In this document: positions 53,312-61,957 of the stretch, piece after piece
Layout of the letters: every line of letters begins with the position of its first letter
How positions within the stretch are numbered: position 1 is the first letter of the stretch
Assembly (NCBI GenBank): GCA_964367905.1
Contig: CAYIZP010000008.1
Coordinates: forward strand, 1-64,000
Length of the DNA: 64,000 nucleotides
DNA from: CAUPWF01 sp964367905
GTDB lineage: Bacteria > Bacillota > Clostridia > Lachnospirales > Lachnospiraceae
Direction of reading: 5' to 3'
Notes under the pieces: model-generated
The model's database searches: none
What the model saw: the letters and a program-made list of their open reading frames with translations, nothing else
Told to the model about the DNA's origin: nothing
Program-made: the position numbers and the translations under genes

Positions 53312-53729
53312 TGAAATCGTGCTAAATTATACAGTACTTACAGAGGATTTTACTCGTGCAGGAGAAGCCAGTAGTGATGTGAAGAGTAAACTGAAGAAAT
53401 TGGGTGTGGATCCAGAGTCCGTACGCAAGGTTGCAATTGCGATGTATGAGGGTGAAATCAATATGGTGATACATGCTAATGGCGGAGAGATTGAAGTACT
53501 AGTTACTCCAGAGCGTGTGAAGATGTGTTTGAAAGATGTAGGGCCTGGGATTCCTGATGTGGAGCAGGCGATGCAGGCAGGATTCTCTACGGCTCCAGAC
53601 GAGATTAGAAGTTTGGGATTTGGGGCAGGAATGGGGCTTCCGAATATGAAGAGATATACGGATGAAATGCAAGTGGAGACAGAATTGGGGGTTGGAACCA
53701 CAATTACGATGGTTGTAAACTTAGTATAG
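53304..53729 (+). CDS. RsbW/SpoIIAB-like serine-kinase ATPase domain protein
   Basis: The 141-residue protein is a GHKL ATPase of the anti-sigma-factor serine kinase type: N-box VAIAMYEGEINMVIHANGG, G1 CLKDVGPGIPDVEQAM, and G2 GFGAGMGLPNMKRYTDEM. It could phosphorylate a partner serine or bind a sigma-like factor, but no anti-anti-sigma gene lies next to it. Cotranscription with DRTGG and HydA-like genes suggests that the partner is one of these. Confidence 0.82.
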   Translation: MNDEIVLNYTVLTEDFTRAGEASSDVKSKLKKLGVDPESVRKVAIAMYEGEINMVIHANGGEIEVLVTPERVKMCLKDVGPGIPDVEQAMQAGFSTAPDEIRSLGFGAGMGLPNMKRYTDEMQVETELGVGTTITMVVNLV

Positions 53730-53773
53730 TGAGAATTTTTGTTGTAAAAAACTATAAGGAAGGGAAGAAATGA

Positions 53774-55039
53774 ATGGATAAGTTTTATCATTCAGTTTGC
53801 TTGGATGAAAAATTATGTAAGGGTTGCATCAATTGCTTGAAACGGTGTCCGACACAGGCGATTCGTGTGAGAGATCTGAAGGCACAGATTAACCCGAAGT
53901 TTTGCATTGATTGTGGAGAATGCATACGGCTATGTCCGCATCACGCTAAGCAAGCTACATATGATAGTTTAGATGTGATAGATAATTATGAATACAAGGT
54001 TGCCTTACCAGCACCCGCACTCTATAGTCAGTTTAATCATTTGGACGATATCAATATTGTGTTAAATGGATTGGTAAAAATGGGATTTGACGACGTGTTC
54101 GAAGTAAGTGCAGCAGCAGAATTAGTGTCTCAGGCAACACGACAATTCATAGCAGAGAACGAGGAGGGTTCGCCGTGGATTAGTACGGCATGTCCAACGA
54201 TTGTAAGACTGATTCGTGTGAAGTTCCCGAATTTGATTCCCCATCTTTTGCCACTGAATCCACCGATTGAGGTGGCGGCGCAGATTGCAGCGAAAAATGC
54301 TATGGAGAAAACAGGGTTATCACGCGAGAAGATTGCAGTCTGTTTTATCTCGCCATGCCCGTCAAAGGTGACATATGTGAAGGCTCCGCTTGGGACTGAG
54401 AAGAGCGAAGTAGACCATGTGCTTGCGATAAAGGATGTATACCCATTGTTGGCGCAATCAATGAAGAAGGTAAATGAAGATGCTCCAGAATTGGCACATT
54501 CTGGTAAGATCGGAGTGAACTGGGGACGGAGTGGTGGAGAGTCTGGAGCCCTGCTTACGGAACAGTATTTGGTAGCCGATGGAATTGAGAATGTCATTCG
54601 TGTCCTGGAGGATTTGGAGGATGAGAAGTTCTCGAATCTGAGATTTGTGGAACTGAATTCTTGTAACGGAGGCTGTGTAGGAGGCGTACTGACTGTTGAG
54701 AATCCTTATGTCGCAGCGGTAAAATTAAAGCACCTGAGAAAATATCTTCCGATTTCTAGAAGTAGACTAGAAGAAGGCGATGTGGAAAATGAATTCATTA
54801 ATTGGACGAGCCAGGTAGAATATGAGCCAGTGTTCCGACTCGGGGATACTTTGATAGAGAGCTTTGCCAAGATGAATCAAGTGGATCGTATCTGTAAGAA
54901 ATTGCCGGGACTTGATTGCGGTTCTTGTGGGGCGCCTGATTGCAGGACTATGGCAGAGGATATCGTGCGAGGAGAAGCTACAGAAGACGATTGTGTACAC
55001 TTGTTGCGCGAATCCTTGAATAAAATGAAGGGGAAATAA
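53774..55039 (+). CDS. HydA-like Fe-S protein (putative sensory [FeFe] hydrogenase relative)
   Basis: The 421-residue protein has an N-terminal 2[4Fe-4S] ferredoxin domain (C15, C18, C21, C25; C44, C47, C50, C54), a hydrogenase large-subunit-like domain with altered H-cluster motifs (STACPTIVR, ISPCPSKVTY, ELNSCNGGCVGG), and a C-terminal CODH/ACS-type Fe-S motif LPGLDCGSCGAPDCRTM. Cysteines for an H cluster or a [4Fe-4S] are kept, but the L1 and L2 surroundings differ from the catalytic enzyme encoded at 46.7-48.4 kb. Related proteins are classed as group C/D hydrogenases with proposed sensory roles. Its neighbours (DRTGG, ATPase, PHP) support signalling rather than bulk H2 turnover. Confidence 0.82.
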   Translation: MDKFYHSVCLDEKLCKGCINCLKRCPTQAIRVRDLKAQINPKFCIDCGECIRLCPHHAKQATYDSLDVIDNYEYKVALPAPALYSQFNHLDDINIVLNGLVKMGFDDVFEVSAAAELVSQATRQFIAENEEGSPWISTACPTIVRLIRVKFPNLIPHLLPLNPPIEVAAQIAAKNAMEKTGLSREKIAVCFISPCPSKVTYVKAPLGTEKSEVDHVLAIKDVYPLLAQSMKKVNEDAPELAHSGKIGVNWGRSGGESGALLTEQYLVADGIENVIRVLEDLEDEKFSNLRFVELNSCNGGCVGGVLTVENPYVAAVKLKHLRKYLPISRSRLEEGDVENEFINWTSQVEYEPVFRLGDTLIESFAKMNQVDRICKKLPGLDCGSCGAPDCRTMAEDIVRGEATEDDCVHLLRESLNKMKGK

Positions 55040-55139
55040 TGTGATACCACAAAGTGCGTAGCAATCCGTAGGTATCTAGGGTCAAAATCACTTTTAACCC
55101 CAACATCACAATATAAAATACGAAAGATGAGGGTCTAGC

Positions 55140-55481
55140 ATGACGATTCGAGAATTAGTGGATAAAGATTTATTTGAAGTGGTGTGTGAAGGTACGGATT
55201 TGGAGCGAGAGATTACAGAGCCGTATTGTTGTGACTTGTTGAGTTTTGCGATGAGCAAGGCACCAGAAGGTGGGGCTTGGGTTACGGTGATGGGTAATAT
55301 CAATACACTTGCAGTAGCCACTTTGACAGAAGTTGGCTGTATTATCTTGGCAGAGGGAGCAGTTTTGGATGACATGGCTGCGAAGAAAGCGGTACAAGAA
55401 GAGATGACGGTTCTGAGGACGGAAGAACCAATCTTTAAGACTGCATTGGAAATCTATAAATTGTTAGAAGCGGAGAAGTAA
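55140..55481 (+). CDS. DRTGG-domain protein (second of two)
   Basis: The 113-residue protein is another single DRTGG-like domain (MTIRELVDKDLFEVV at the start, then SKAPEGGAWVTVMGNINTLAVA and EVGCIILAEGA). It lies 100 bp after the HydA-like gene and ends one base before the PHP gene, so it is coupled to the latter. The two DRTGG proteins may form a heterodimer. Ligand unknown. Confidence 0.75.
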   Translation: MTIRELVDKDLFEVVCEGTDLEREITEPYCCDLLSFAMSKAPEGGAWVTVMGNINTLAVATLTEVGCIILAEGAVLDDMAAKKAVQEEMTVLRTEEPIFKTALEIYKLLEAEK

Positions 55482-55482
55482 G

Positions 55483-56202
55483 ATGGTGAAACTTCATTAT
55501 GATTTACATATCCATTCTTGTCTATCTCCTTGCGGTCATGATGATATGACACCAGGGAATATTGTAGGGATGGCGATGCTGAAGGGGCTAGATGTCATAG
55601 CGGTTACAGATCATAATTCTTGTAAAAACTGTAGTGCAGTGATGATGTTGGCAGCAGAATATGGGGTCTTAGCAATTCCAGGGATGGAAATTAATACGGC
55701 AGAAGAGGTGCATGTGGTGTGCCTCTTCGAAGAGCTAGCTGATGCCCTCGCATTTGACCAATATGTATATGAACGCATGATGCCATTTCCCAATGATCCA
55801 GAAATATTTGGGCGGCAGCAGATCTGCAATGAAAACGATGAGGTCATCGGAGAGGAACCACTTCTATTGATTAATGGAGTGGATATATCTTTTGATGAAC
55901 TATGGGATGTTGTCGAGGGTTATCATGGTGTGATGATACCAGCACATATTGAAAAGAGTGCTAATAGTGTTACATCGAATCTCGGTTTCATTCCCCCTGA
56001 TAGCAAATTCCATGTGGTGGAGATGAAGCGTCCGGAGATGAAGGAGGAGCTTTTACCGATGAACCCTCACCTTGCGGAGTGTAAAATCATTCGAAACTCA
56101 GATGCACATTATCTAGAAGATATTCATGAGGCAGTGGAGAGTATGGAAGTGGAAGAGAAAACGGTGAAGAGTGTTTTGGCATATTTGCGAAATGTCAATT
56201 GA
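55483..56202 (+). CDS. PHP-domain metal-dependent phosphoesterase
   Basis: The 239-residue protein begins with the PHP signature YDLHIHSCLSPC (first metal-binding HxH), has VTDHNSCKN (second motif), a GMEINTAEEVHVV Glu-His motif, and NSDAHYL near the C-terminus. This matches the TrpH/YciV-like class that hydrolyses phosphate esters of nucleotides with divalent metals. In clostridia it regularly closes DRTGG/HydA-like clusters; the substrate may be a signalling nucleotide, which is inference. Confidence 0.85.
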   Translation: MVKLHYDLHIHSCLSPCGHDDMTPGNIVGMAMLKGLDVIAVTDHNSCKNCSAVMMLAAEYGVLAIPGMEINTAEEVHVVCLFEELADALAFDQYVYERMMPFPNDPEIFGRQQICNENDEVIGEEPLLLINGVDISFDELWDVVEGYHGVMIPAHIEKSANSVTSNLGFIPPDSKFHVVEMKRPEMKEELLPMNPHLAECKIIRNSDAHYLEDIHEAVESMEVEEKTVKSVLAYLRNVN

Positions 56203-56244
56203 AGCAGAATGTGAATGGAGACAGCAGCAGAAGCGGAGAAATGA

Positions 56245-57615
56245 ATGAGTGGGGGATTTCATAAAAAAATAGTGGATTTTTTTGGAACAAAAGAGGCGTA
56301 TAGCACGTATTTGGCATTGGCATGGCCGTGTGTGTTAGAGGCTCTTTTGTTGTGCGCTGTGAATATGGTCGATACCCTAATGGTAAGTGGTCTTGGTGAA
56401 GAGGCGATTGCGGCGGTGGGAATCACAAGTCAACCCAAATTTGTGCTTCTTGCAGCTGTTTTTGCTTTTAATGGAGGGATTACAGCGGTTATTGCCAGAA
56501 GGAAAGGTGAGGAACGTCAGGAAGCTTCCAATGCAATCCTAAAGGGAGTATTGGTTGTCGGTCTAGGACTCGGCCTATTGATATCGGCGATTGGAATCTT
56601 TGGTGGACGTGGATTAATCTTATTGGCAGGGGCAGAAGATGCTTATCTTCAGCAAGCGGTGGATTACTTTATGATTCTCTCATCAGGCTTCGTATTCCAG
56701 ACATTGAATCTAGTTATCAATGCAGCGCAGAGGGGGAGTGGTCGAACTAGGATTACCATGCAGACAAATCTGATTGCTAATTTAGTAAATATTTTCTGTA
56801 ATTATCTCTTGATTTATGGGAATCTAGGATTTCCGAAGATGGGAGTAGCGGGTGCGGCTTTAGCAACTACAATTGGAGCAGTGGTCGCGTGCACTGTAGC
56901 GGTTATTACCTTGTTGCAACGCAGCGGCTATCTCAATCTATATCTGATGAAGGCGCAAGTGTTTAGTTTGCGGTTGCTACAACCGGTCTTTCGTATAGCG
57001 GGAAGCGCGTTTGTGGAGCAGATTTTTATGCGGATCGGCTTCTTCCTATATGCAATGATAGTGGCAAATTTAGGAACCACACCTTATGCCACCCACCTAA
57101 TCTGCATGTCTCTCTTGAATCTCTCTTTTTCATTTGGAGATGGAATCAGCGTGGCAGCAGCAACCCTTGTAGGGCAGAGGCTGGGAGCAGGAAGTGTTCC
57201 AGAGGCCAAGTTATATGCGAAAGTAGGACAGAGAGTAGCCTTGGTTGCGTCTACCTTTGTTGCACTTCTATTCTTCTTTGGAAGAAACAGTTTGATTGAA
57301 TTGTATTCGGATGACCCAGAAATCATAGCCATGGGGGCGGTGATTATGGTGATTATGGCACTGTCTACCCATGTGCAGACTGCGCAACTGGTATACAACG
57401 GTTGTCTTCGTGGGGCTGGAGATGCGAAATATGTGGCATTGACCTCTTTGGTTAGTATCGGGATTTTGCGTCCACTCATCGCCTATATTTTATGCATGTA
57501 TACACCACTAGGGGTGTATGGGGCATGGGCGTCGCTATTTATAGACTTGGTGATTCGAACTGTTCTATCTGGGCATAGATTTAAGAGCGGGAAGTGGAGC
57601 GAAGTTGTTTTGTGA
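56245..57615 (+). CDS. MATE-family efflux transporter (second in the window)
   Basis: The 456-residue membrane protein has twelve predicted helices in two homologous halves. MATE landmarks are WPCVLEALLLCAVNMVDTLMVSGLGEEAIAAVGI near the N-terminus and the repeated GAGDAKYVALTSLVSIGILRP region in the second half. Length is typical and, unlike the first MATE protein in this window, no repeat insertion is present. Substrate and coupling ion are unknown. It follows the PHP gene by about 40 bases and may share its transcript. Confidence 0.88.
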   Translation: MSGGFHKKIVDFFGTKEAYSTYLALAWPCVLEALLLCAVNMVDTLMVSGLGEEAIAAVGITSQPKFVLLAAVFAFNGGITAVIARRKGEERQEASNAILKGVLVVGLGLGLLISAIGIFGGRGLILLAGAEDAYLQQAVDYFMILSSGFVFQTLNLVINAAQRGSGRTRITMQTNLIANLVNIFCNYLLIYGNLGFPKMGVAGAALATTIGAVVACTVAVITLLQRSGYLNLYLMKAQVFSLRLLQPVFRIAGSAFVEQIFMRIGFFLYAMIVANLGTTPYATHLICMSLLNLSFSFGDGISVAAATLVGQRLGAGSVPEAKLYAKVGQRVALVASTFVALLFFFGRNSLIELYSDDPEIIAMGAVIMVIMALSTHVQTAQLVYNGCLRGAGDAKYVALTSLVSIGILRPLIAYILCMYTPLGVYGAWASLFIDLVIRTVLSGHRFKSGKWSEVVL

Positions 57616-57683
57616 AGTACAGATAATGTAGATTGAATTTAATGGGGATTTGATGTTTGAGTAGACTAAAGGAGAAGAGGAAG

Positions 57684-58370
57684 ATGAGATTTGTTATAGA
57701 TGATATTAAGAAGTCATTTGATAGTAAAGAGGTAATTAAAGGTGCTAGTTTTACGTTTGAGAGAGGGAAGATTTATGGCTTGCTTGGACGAAATGGATCG
57801 GGTAAGACGACATTATTTAATTGTATTAATGAGGATTTGATTGTAGATAGTGGAAATGTGTATATTGAGAAGGATGGAAAGCAGTCTCACCTAGAAGGTG
57901 ATGATGTGGGATATGTGTTATCCACACCATCTGTACCAACTTTTTTAACTGCACGTGAATTCTTGAAGTTCTTTGTAGATATTAATAAGGATAAGATTGA
58001 CAATCCAAAGAACATAGATGAGTATTTTGATATGATTAGCATTTTGGAAGAAGACAGAGATCGTCTGTTGAAGGATTATTCTCTTGGAATGAAGAATAAG
58101 ATGCAGATGCTTGTGAATTTTATTGCGAATCCTTCTGTATTGCTTCTGGATGAGCCTCTTACATCTTTTGATGTGGTGGTTGCAGAAGAGATGAAACGAC
58201 TGCTAGTTGCGCAGAAAAAAGACAATATCATTATCTTCTCGACACATATCATGGAACTTGCCATGGAATTGTGTGATGAAATCGTAATCTTATCTGGAGG
58301 AACACTTACTGGTGTAGAGAAAGATAAGAATGTGATTATTGAAACATTGAGGAGGAATGGGGATGAGTAA
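57684..58370 (+). CDS. ABC transporter ATPase
   Basis: I start at ATG 57684 behind AAAGGAGAAGAGG; a longer in-frame version lacks such a site. The 228-residue protein has Walker A GRNGSGKT (about residues 31-38), signature YSLGMKNKM, Walker B VLLLDEPL and a switch His in STHIMEL, so it is catalytically complete. It pairs with the permease gene, which it overlaps by 14 bases (8 if the second ATG is used). Type resembles small exporters (ABC-2-like or bacteriocin-export-like); cargo unknown. Confidence 0.88.
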   Translation: MRFVIDDIKKSFDSKEVIKGASFTFERGKIYGLLGRNGSGKTTLFNCINEDLIVDSGNVYIEKDGKQSHLEGDDVGYVLSTPSVPTFLTAREFLKFFVDINKDKIDNPKNIDEYFDMISILEEDRDRLLKDYSLGMKNKMQMLVNFIANPSVLLLDEPLTSFDVVVAEEMKRLLVAQKKDNIIIFSTHIMELAMELCDEIVILSGGTLTGVEKDKNVIIETLRRNGDE

Positions 58371-59949
58371 GGTGATCAAACAGTTATTTTCATTGAATAA
58401 TACCTATCAGAGTAACAGTTTGTTGTACTATCTTCAGAAGCTTCCGTTCATCGGGAAGTATGTGCCATCATCTGTATATTCAATCGGGTGGTTGAAAGTG
58501 TTAGCGGGAATCGTTAGTGTGTTAATCACAATCGTTATGATGTTTTTTACGAAGTCGCTGTATGCAATCATAGTGATATTTACTTCGGCTCTTATCTACC
58601 CAGCACTAAATGTGAAGGCGGATGCCAGTGAGATGTTTTTGCTTATTTTCATCAGTTTATCCATTGTTGGTGGTTGGAGTAATACTAAGATATTAGTGCC
58701 GAAGAAGGAAGAGTACTATGCCATTGTTTTTATGCGTATGAGTGCAAAAACTGTTGCAATTTCAGTGTTTTTGAAGCAACTACTCATGCTTGTGGTCGGA
58801 TTTTTACCAGCATTTATATTGATCCCTAATTTTGTTGCTTTTGATGGGATGACACTGATTGCTGTTTACGTAATTATGGTAATGAGTAAAGTGGTTGGAG
58901 CAGCAGTGAAGCTAAGAGTACTTTCACGTCAGCCGTATGCGAATTTCTCGAAGATTAGTAGGTGGGAATTGATCGGATGTGTTGTACTTCTTCTCTTGTG
59001 CGTGCCTTTTGTTATGCTTGGGTGGGCGCCGAACAAGACTCAACTGCTGGTGCTAGCAGGCGTGTTTTCCATAACAGGTGTTATTGCGATGATCTATATT
59101 GTGAAGTTTCCTCTGTATAATAGTGTGTATAAACAGATATTGTCTCAATGGGATTCTGGTGCAGGCAAGATAAATTTTAATGTAAAGAATACAAAGGAAT
59201 ATTCGGAGAGGTATATCACAGATGGCGGTGATATCGATGGTAGTAAAACGGGATATGCGTTCCTGGCAGAATGTTTTAATAAGAGACATCGAAAACTTCT
59301 GATGAATACAACAAGGCTCTACATAATTGGTTCTTTGATAATTTCTGCGTTAGCAATTGCTCTTAGTTTATTGGTACCAGAGATGGGAGAGATGATTAAT
59401 TCTATGGTGCTGGGAGCGATTCCGTTATTTACATTCTACATGTATTTTATGAATTGTGGAGAGCGGGTCGTGAAGATTTATTTTATGAACTGCGACAACG
59501 AGATGTTGACCTATCGTGCATATAGACAACCAAGTGCTATCTTGCAGATGTTTACTTTGCGATTAAAATCCATTGTGTTGATGGACTGGTTGCAGAGCCT
59601 GCCGATTGCGATTGCACTTCCGTTAGTACTCTATATATCTGGGGGAACAGATCGACCATATGAATATGTGGTGTTATTTGCAAGTATTATGGCATTATCA
59701 ACATTTTTCAGCGTTCACAACTTAGTAATCTACTATGCACTTCAGCCGTTTAATAAAGAGGTGCAGATGAAGAACCCGATTTATGTATTCATAAAATCAG
59801 GTACGTACCTGATTTGCTATGGGGTATTTGTAATAGGAGTGAACCCGATTGGTCTAGGAATTGGTGTTGTAATTTTTGCAGTGGCGTACATAGCAGTGGC
59901 AATTCCAATTGCGTATAAAGTGGCACCAAAGACATTTCGATTGAAGTAG
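58357..59949 (+). CDS. ABC transporter membrane protein, unassigned family
   Basis: The 530-residue protein has about twelve predicted membrane helices, with pairs such as VLAGIVSVLITIVMMFF and IGSLIISALAIALSLLV. The start may be ATG 58357 or ATG 58363, with GGAGG better spaced for the latter. It is translationally coupled to the ATPase and is its presumed partner. I do not recognise a named family; large ABC-2-type exporters are the closest idea. It ends just before a folded RNA-like region. Confidence 0.7.
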   Translation: MGMSKVIKQLFSLNNTYQSNSLLYYLQKLPFIGKYVPSSVYSIGWLKVLAGIVSVLITIVMMFFTKSLYAIIVIFTSALIYPALNVKADASEMFLLIFISLSIVGGWSNTKILVPKKEEYYAIVFMRMSAKTVAISVFLKQLLMLVVGFLPAFILIPNFVAFDGMTLIAVYVIMVMSKVVGAAVKLRVLSRQPYANFSKISRWELIGCVVLLLLCVPFVMLGWAPNKTQLLVLAGVFSITGVIAMIYIVKFPLYNSVYKQILSQWDSGAGKINFNVKNTKEYSERYITDGGDIDGSKTGYAFLAECFNKRHRKLLMNTTRLYIIGSLIISALAIALSLLVPEMGEMINSMVLGAIPLFTFYMYFMNCGERVVKIYFMNCDNEMLTYRAYRQPSAILQMFTLRLKSIVLMDWLQSLPIAIALPLVLYISGGTDRPYEYVVLFASIMALSTFFSVHNLVIYYALQPFNKEVQMKNPIYVFIKSGTYLICYGVFVIGVNPIGLGIGVVIFAVAYIAVAIPIAYKVAPKTFRLK

Positions 59950-59954
59950 AAAAC

Positions 59955-60037
59955 TGATTGCGACGCAAGTGAAAAAGGCCTATAGATACACTTATCTAGA
60001 CAGCCGAGTTGATGAATCAACGCCCCTCGGTTGCCTA
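59955..60037 (+). ncRNA. Possible structured RNA resembling the 3' half of a c-di-GMP-I (GEMM) riboswitch
   Basis: In order the sequence contains GACGCAAG, GGCCTA, a TAGATA-CACT-TATCTA hairpin, TAG-ACAGCCGAGTT and a CCGAG/CTCGG helix closed outside by AGGC/GCCT. The blocks GACGCAA, GGCCTA and AGCCG(G/A)GTT occur in the same order in GEMM-I aptamers, but the GGCAAA plus GAAA-tetraloop half is not recognisable because the permease stop codon lies there. The atp promoter lies downstream, so control of atp is unlikely. It could be a decayed aptamer or a terminator. Confidence 0.25.
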
Positions 60038-60077
60038 AATAAAGGAAATGTTAAGAAAAAGTTGTCTTGCGATTTCA

Positions 60078-60106
60078 TTGACATTTTCGACATACAGTTT
60101 TATAAT
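60078..60106 (+). promoter_or_regulatory. Perfect-consensus sigma-A promoter of the ATP synthase operon
   Basis: TTGACA at 60078-60083 and TATAAT at 60101-60106 match the consensus at all twelve positions with a 17-bp spacer, about 40 bp before the first gene. This is the strongest promoter in the window and suits constitutive high expression. Confidence 0.9.
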
Positions 60107-60144
60107 CAAAAAGGGTGGGTAATTATGTTGAAGGAGAAGAAGGA

Positions 60145-60429
60145 ATGAGATATAGAAGTAGTGTGTTTCAAACGTTTGCATTAATTACGCAATTAGGGCT
60201 GAGTATGCTTGCGCCGATTATACTATGTATTTTGGCAGGAAGTTTCTTGCAGAATCGGTTTAACCTACCTGTTTTCTTGCCGTTGTTGATTCTTGGAATT
60301 CTTGCAGGAGTGAGAAATTGCTATGTACTGATTCAGCATGTTCTTGAGAATGAGAAGAAGGAAAAAGAGATAGAGCGAGCAGAACGAATCGAAAGAGCAA
60401 AGCAAGCAAATAATGGAGAAAACAAGTGA
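60145..60429 (+). CDS. AtpZ/AtpI-family protein of the ATP synthase operon
   Basis: The start at ATG 60145 follows GAAGGAGAAGAAGGA; an earlier in-frame start overlaps this site. The 94-residue product has two membrane helices (about 10-35 and 40-62) and a charged Glu/Lys/Arg tail, as in AtpZ/AtpI-type proteins that assist c-ring assembly or Mg2+ supply. The short loop with GSFLQNRF between the helices fits AtpZ. It overlaps the next gene (GTGA). Confidence 0.75.
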   Translation: MRYRSSVFQTFALITQLGLSMLAPIILCILAGSFLQNRFNLPVFLPLLILGILAGVRNCYVLIQHVLENEKKEKEIERAERIERAKQANNGENK

Positions 60430-60830
60430 ATGATAACAGGAAACAAGGGAACATCTTACAGGAATTAATATTAGGTATGATTGGTCTTGCAATGATCGAA
60501 CAAGTTGTTCTTCTTATACTAGGTGATGACTTGTTGTATCGATCTGTTGGTATTTGGATTGGTACGTTGATTGCAGCTGTGATGACCATTCATATGAAGC
60601 GTAGCATCGAAGATGCATTGGAATTGGATGGAGCAACCGCAGAAAAACTTATGAAGAGAAGATCTCTTCTCAGAATGGGATTGGTAGCGGTTATATTAGG
60701 CGTTTTATTCGCTTATGGAATTGCGAATATTTATACAACATTTATAGGAATGTTAGGATTGAAAATATCGGCTTATTTACAGCCATATTTATATAAATTA
60801 TTAAAAAACTTAAGAAAGGGAGGTTCGTAG
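60426..60830 (+). CDS. AtpI-like membrane protein (ATP synthase subunit I)
   Basis: The 134-residue protein has four predicted membrane helices and starts with GTG within the stop codon of the preceding gene, with GGAG a few bases upstream. It occupies the atpI position directly before atpB. AtpI homologues act as c-ring assembly factors; sequence conservation is low, so the assignment rests mainly on topology and context. Confidence 0.7.
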   Translation: MNDNRKQGNILQELILGMIGLAMIEQVVLLILGDDLLYRSVGIWIGTLIAAVMTIHMKRSIEDALELDGATAEKLMKRRSLLRMGLVAVILGVLFAYGIANIYTTFIGMLGLKISAYLQPYLYKLLKNLRKGGS

Positions 60831-61550
60831 ATGAAGACTAGCGTGGGCTTATTGTTGGCTAGCGAAAGCAATTTGGATTTTATGATACATGGGTTGGTTA
60901 GCTTTCGCTTGTTCGGCCATGAATTTTGGCTGACTACAACACATGTCAGTATTGTAATTGTAATGGCAATTCTCATGATATTTGCAGTTGTTGTGAGGGC
61001 AAAGCTAGAAGATGTGGATGGAAAACCGAGTCATCTGCAAAATATTGCAGAACTGGCAGTAGAATCCATAGATAATATGGTTCGAGGAAGTATGGGAAAA
61101 TATGCGCCACAATTTCAAAACTATGTAGGAACTTTGTTTTTATTTATTGTAATAAGCAATATCTCGGGGTTGATCGGTCTTAGACCGCCGACGGCCGACT
61201 ACGGTGTGACGTTACCACTAGGACTTATTACATTTTTCATCATTCAGTTTAACAACGCAAGGTATAACAAGATTGGAGCACTTACAGATTTGTTTAAGCC
61301 GATTCCACTATTAGCGCCAATTAATATCATCGGTGAGATAGCAGTACCATTTTCGTTATCACTCCGTCTGTTCGGGAATGTTTTCTCTGGAACAGTTATG
61401 ATGGCATTGATTTATGGATTGATGGCTGATTTTGCATATGGGTGGCCAGGGTTCTTACACATTTATTTCGATGTATTCTCGGGATGTATCCAAGCGTATG
61501 TATTCTGTATGTTAACAATGGTATTTACCAAAATTAAAATTGAAGGCTAA
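60831..61550 (+). CDS. atpB: ATP synthase F0 subunit a
   Basis: The 239-residue subunit a has five to six membrane helices. The essential stator Arg lies in SLSLRLFGNVFSG, and the C-terminal helix IQAYVFCMLTMVFTKI is characteristic. It forms the ion half-channels against the c ring. The start codon directly follows the preceding stop. Confidence 0.95.
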   Translation: MKTSVGLLLASESNLDFMIHGLVSFRLFGHEFWLTTTHVSIVIVMAILMIFAVVVRAKLEDVDGKPSHLQNIAELAVESIDNMVRGSMGKYAPQFQNYVGTLFLFIVISNISGLIGLRPPTADYGVTLPLGLITFFIIQFNNARYNKIGALTDLFKPIPLLAPINIIGEIAVPFSLSLRLFGNVFSGTVMMALIYGLMADFAYGWPGFLHIYFDVFSGCIQAYVFCMLTMVFTKIKIEG

Positions 61551-61622
61551 AGAAATAAAAATAACAAAAAGCTATTCAAGAAACAAAAACAAAAAAACAT
61601 TTATTTTTAGGAGGAATTAATT
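61551..61622 (+). promoter_or_regulatory. A-rich, unstructured leader with strong ribosome site before atpE
   Basis: The 72-base gap is almost entirely A/T with no visible hairpin and ends in TAGGAGG 8 bases from ATG. Such leaders boost translation of the c subunit, which is needed in about ten copies per complex. Confidence 0.6.
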
Positions 61623-61895
61623 ATGTCAAGTCAAATCACAGATCACGGATTAGTAGTAGCATTATCAGCATTAGGAGCAGGTATGGCAATGATAGCAGGT
61701 ATTGGACCTGGTATTGGACAAGGTTACGCAGCAGGTAAGGCGTGTGAGGCAGTAGGAAGAAACCCAGGCGCAAAATCAGATGTAACATCTACCATGCTTT
61801 TAGGACAAGCGGTTGCGGAGACAACAGGTCTTTACGCTCTTGCGATTGCGGCATTGCTATTATTCGCAAATCCACTAGTTGGTTTAGTTCAATAA
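61623..61895 (+). CDS. atpE: ATP synthase F0 subunit c, Na+-binding type
   Basis: The 90-residue hairpin protein has two membrane helices joined by the polar loop GRNPGAKSD. The ion site residues are Q33 (GIGQGYAAGKA), V64, E66 and T67 (AVAETTG). The Gln plus Glu-Thr/Ser set is the signature of Na+-translocating c rings such as those of Ilyobacter tartaricus and Propionigenium modestum, whose sequences are closely similar here. I therefore predict Na+ rather than H+ coupling. Confidence 0.92.
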   Translation: MSSQITDHGLVVALSALGAGMAMIAGIGPGIGQGYAAGKACEAVGRNPGAKSDVTSTMLLGQAVAETTGLYALAIAALLLFANPLVGLVQ

Positions 61896-61957
61896 TCAGA
61901 AAAGAGTATAATTTTAAGATATGAAAAATTAAATCAACATAGAAAGGAGGCCAGTCT

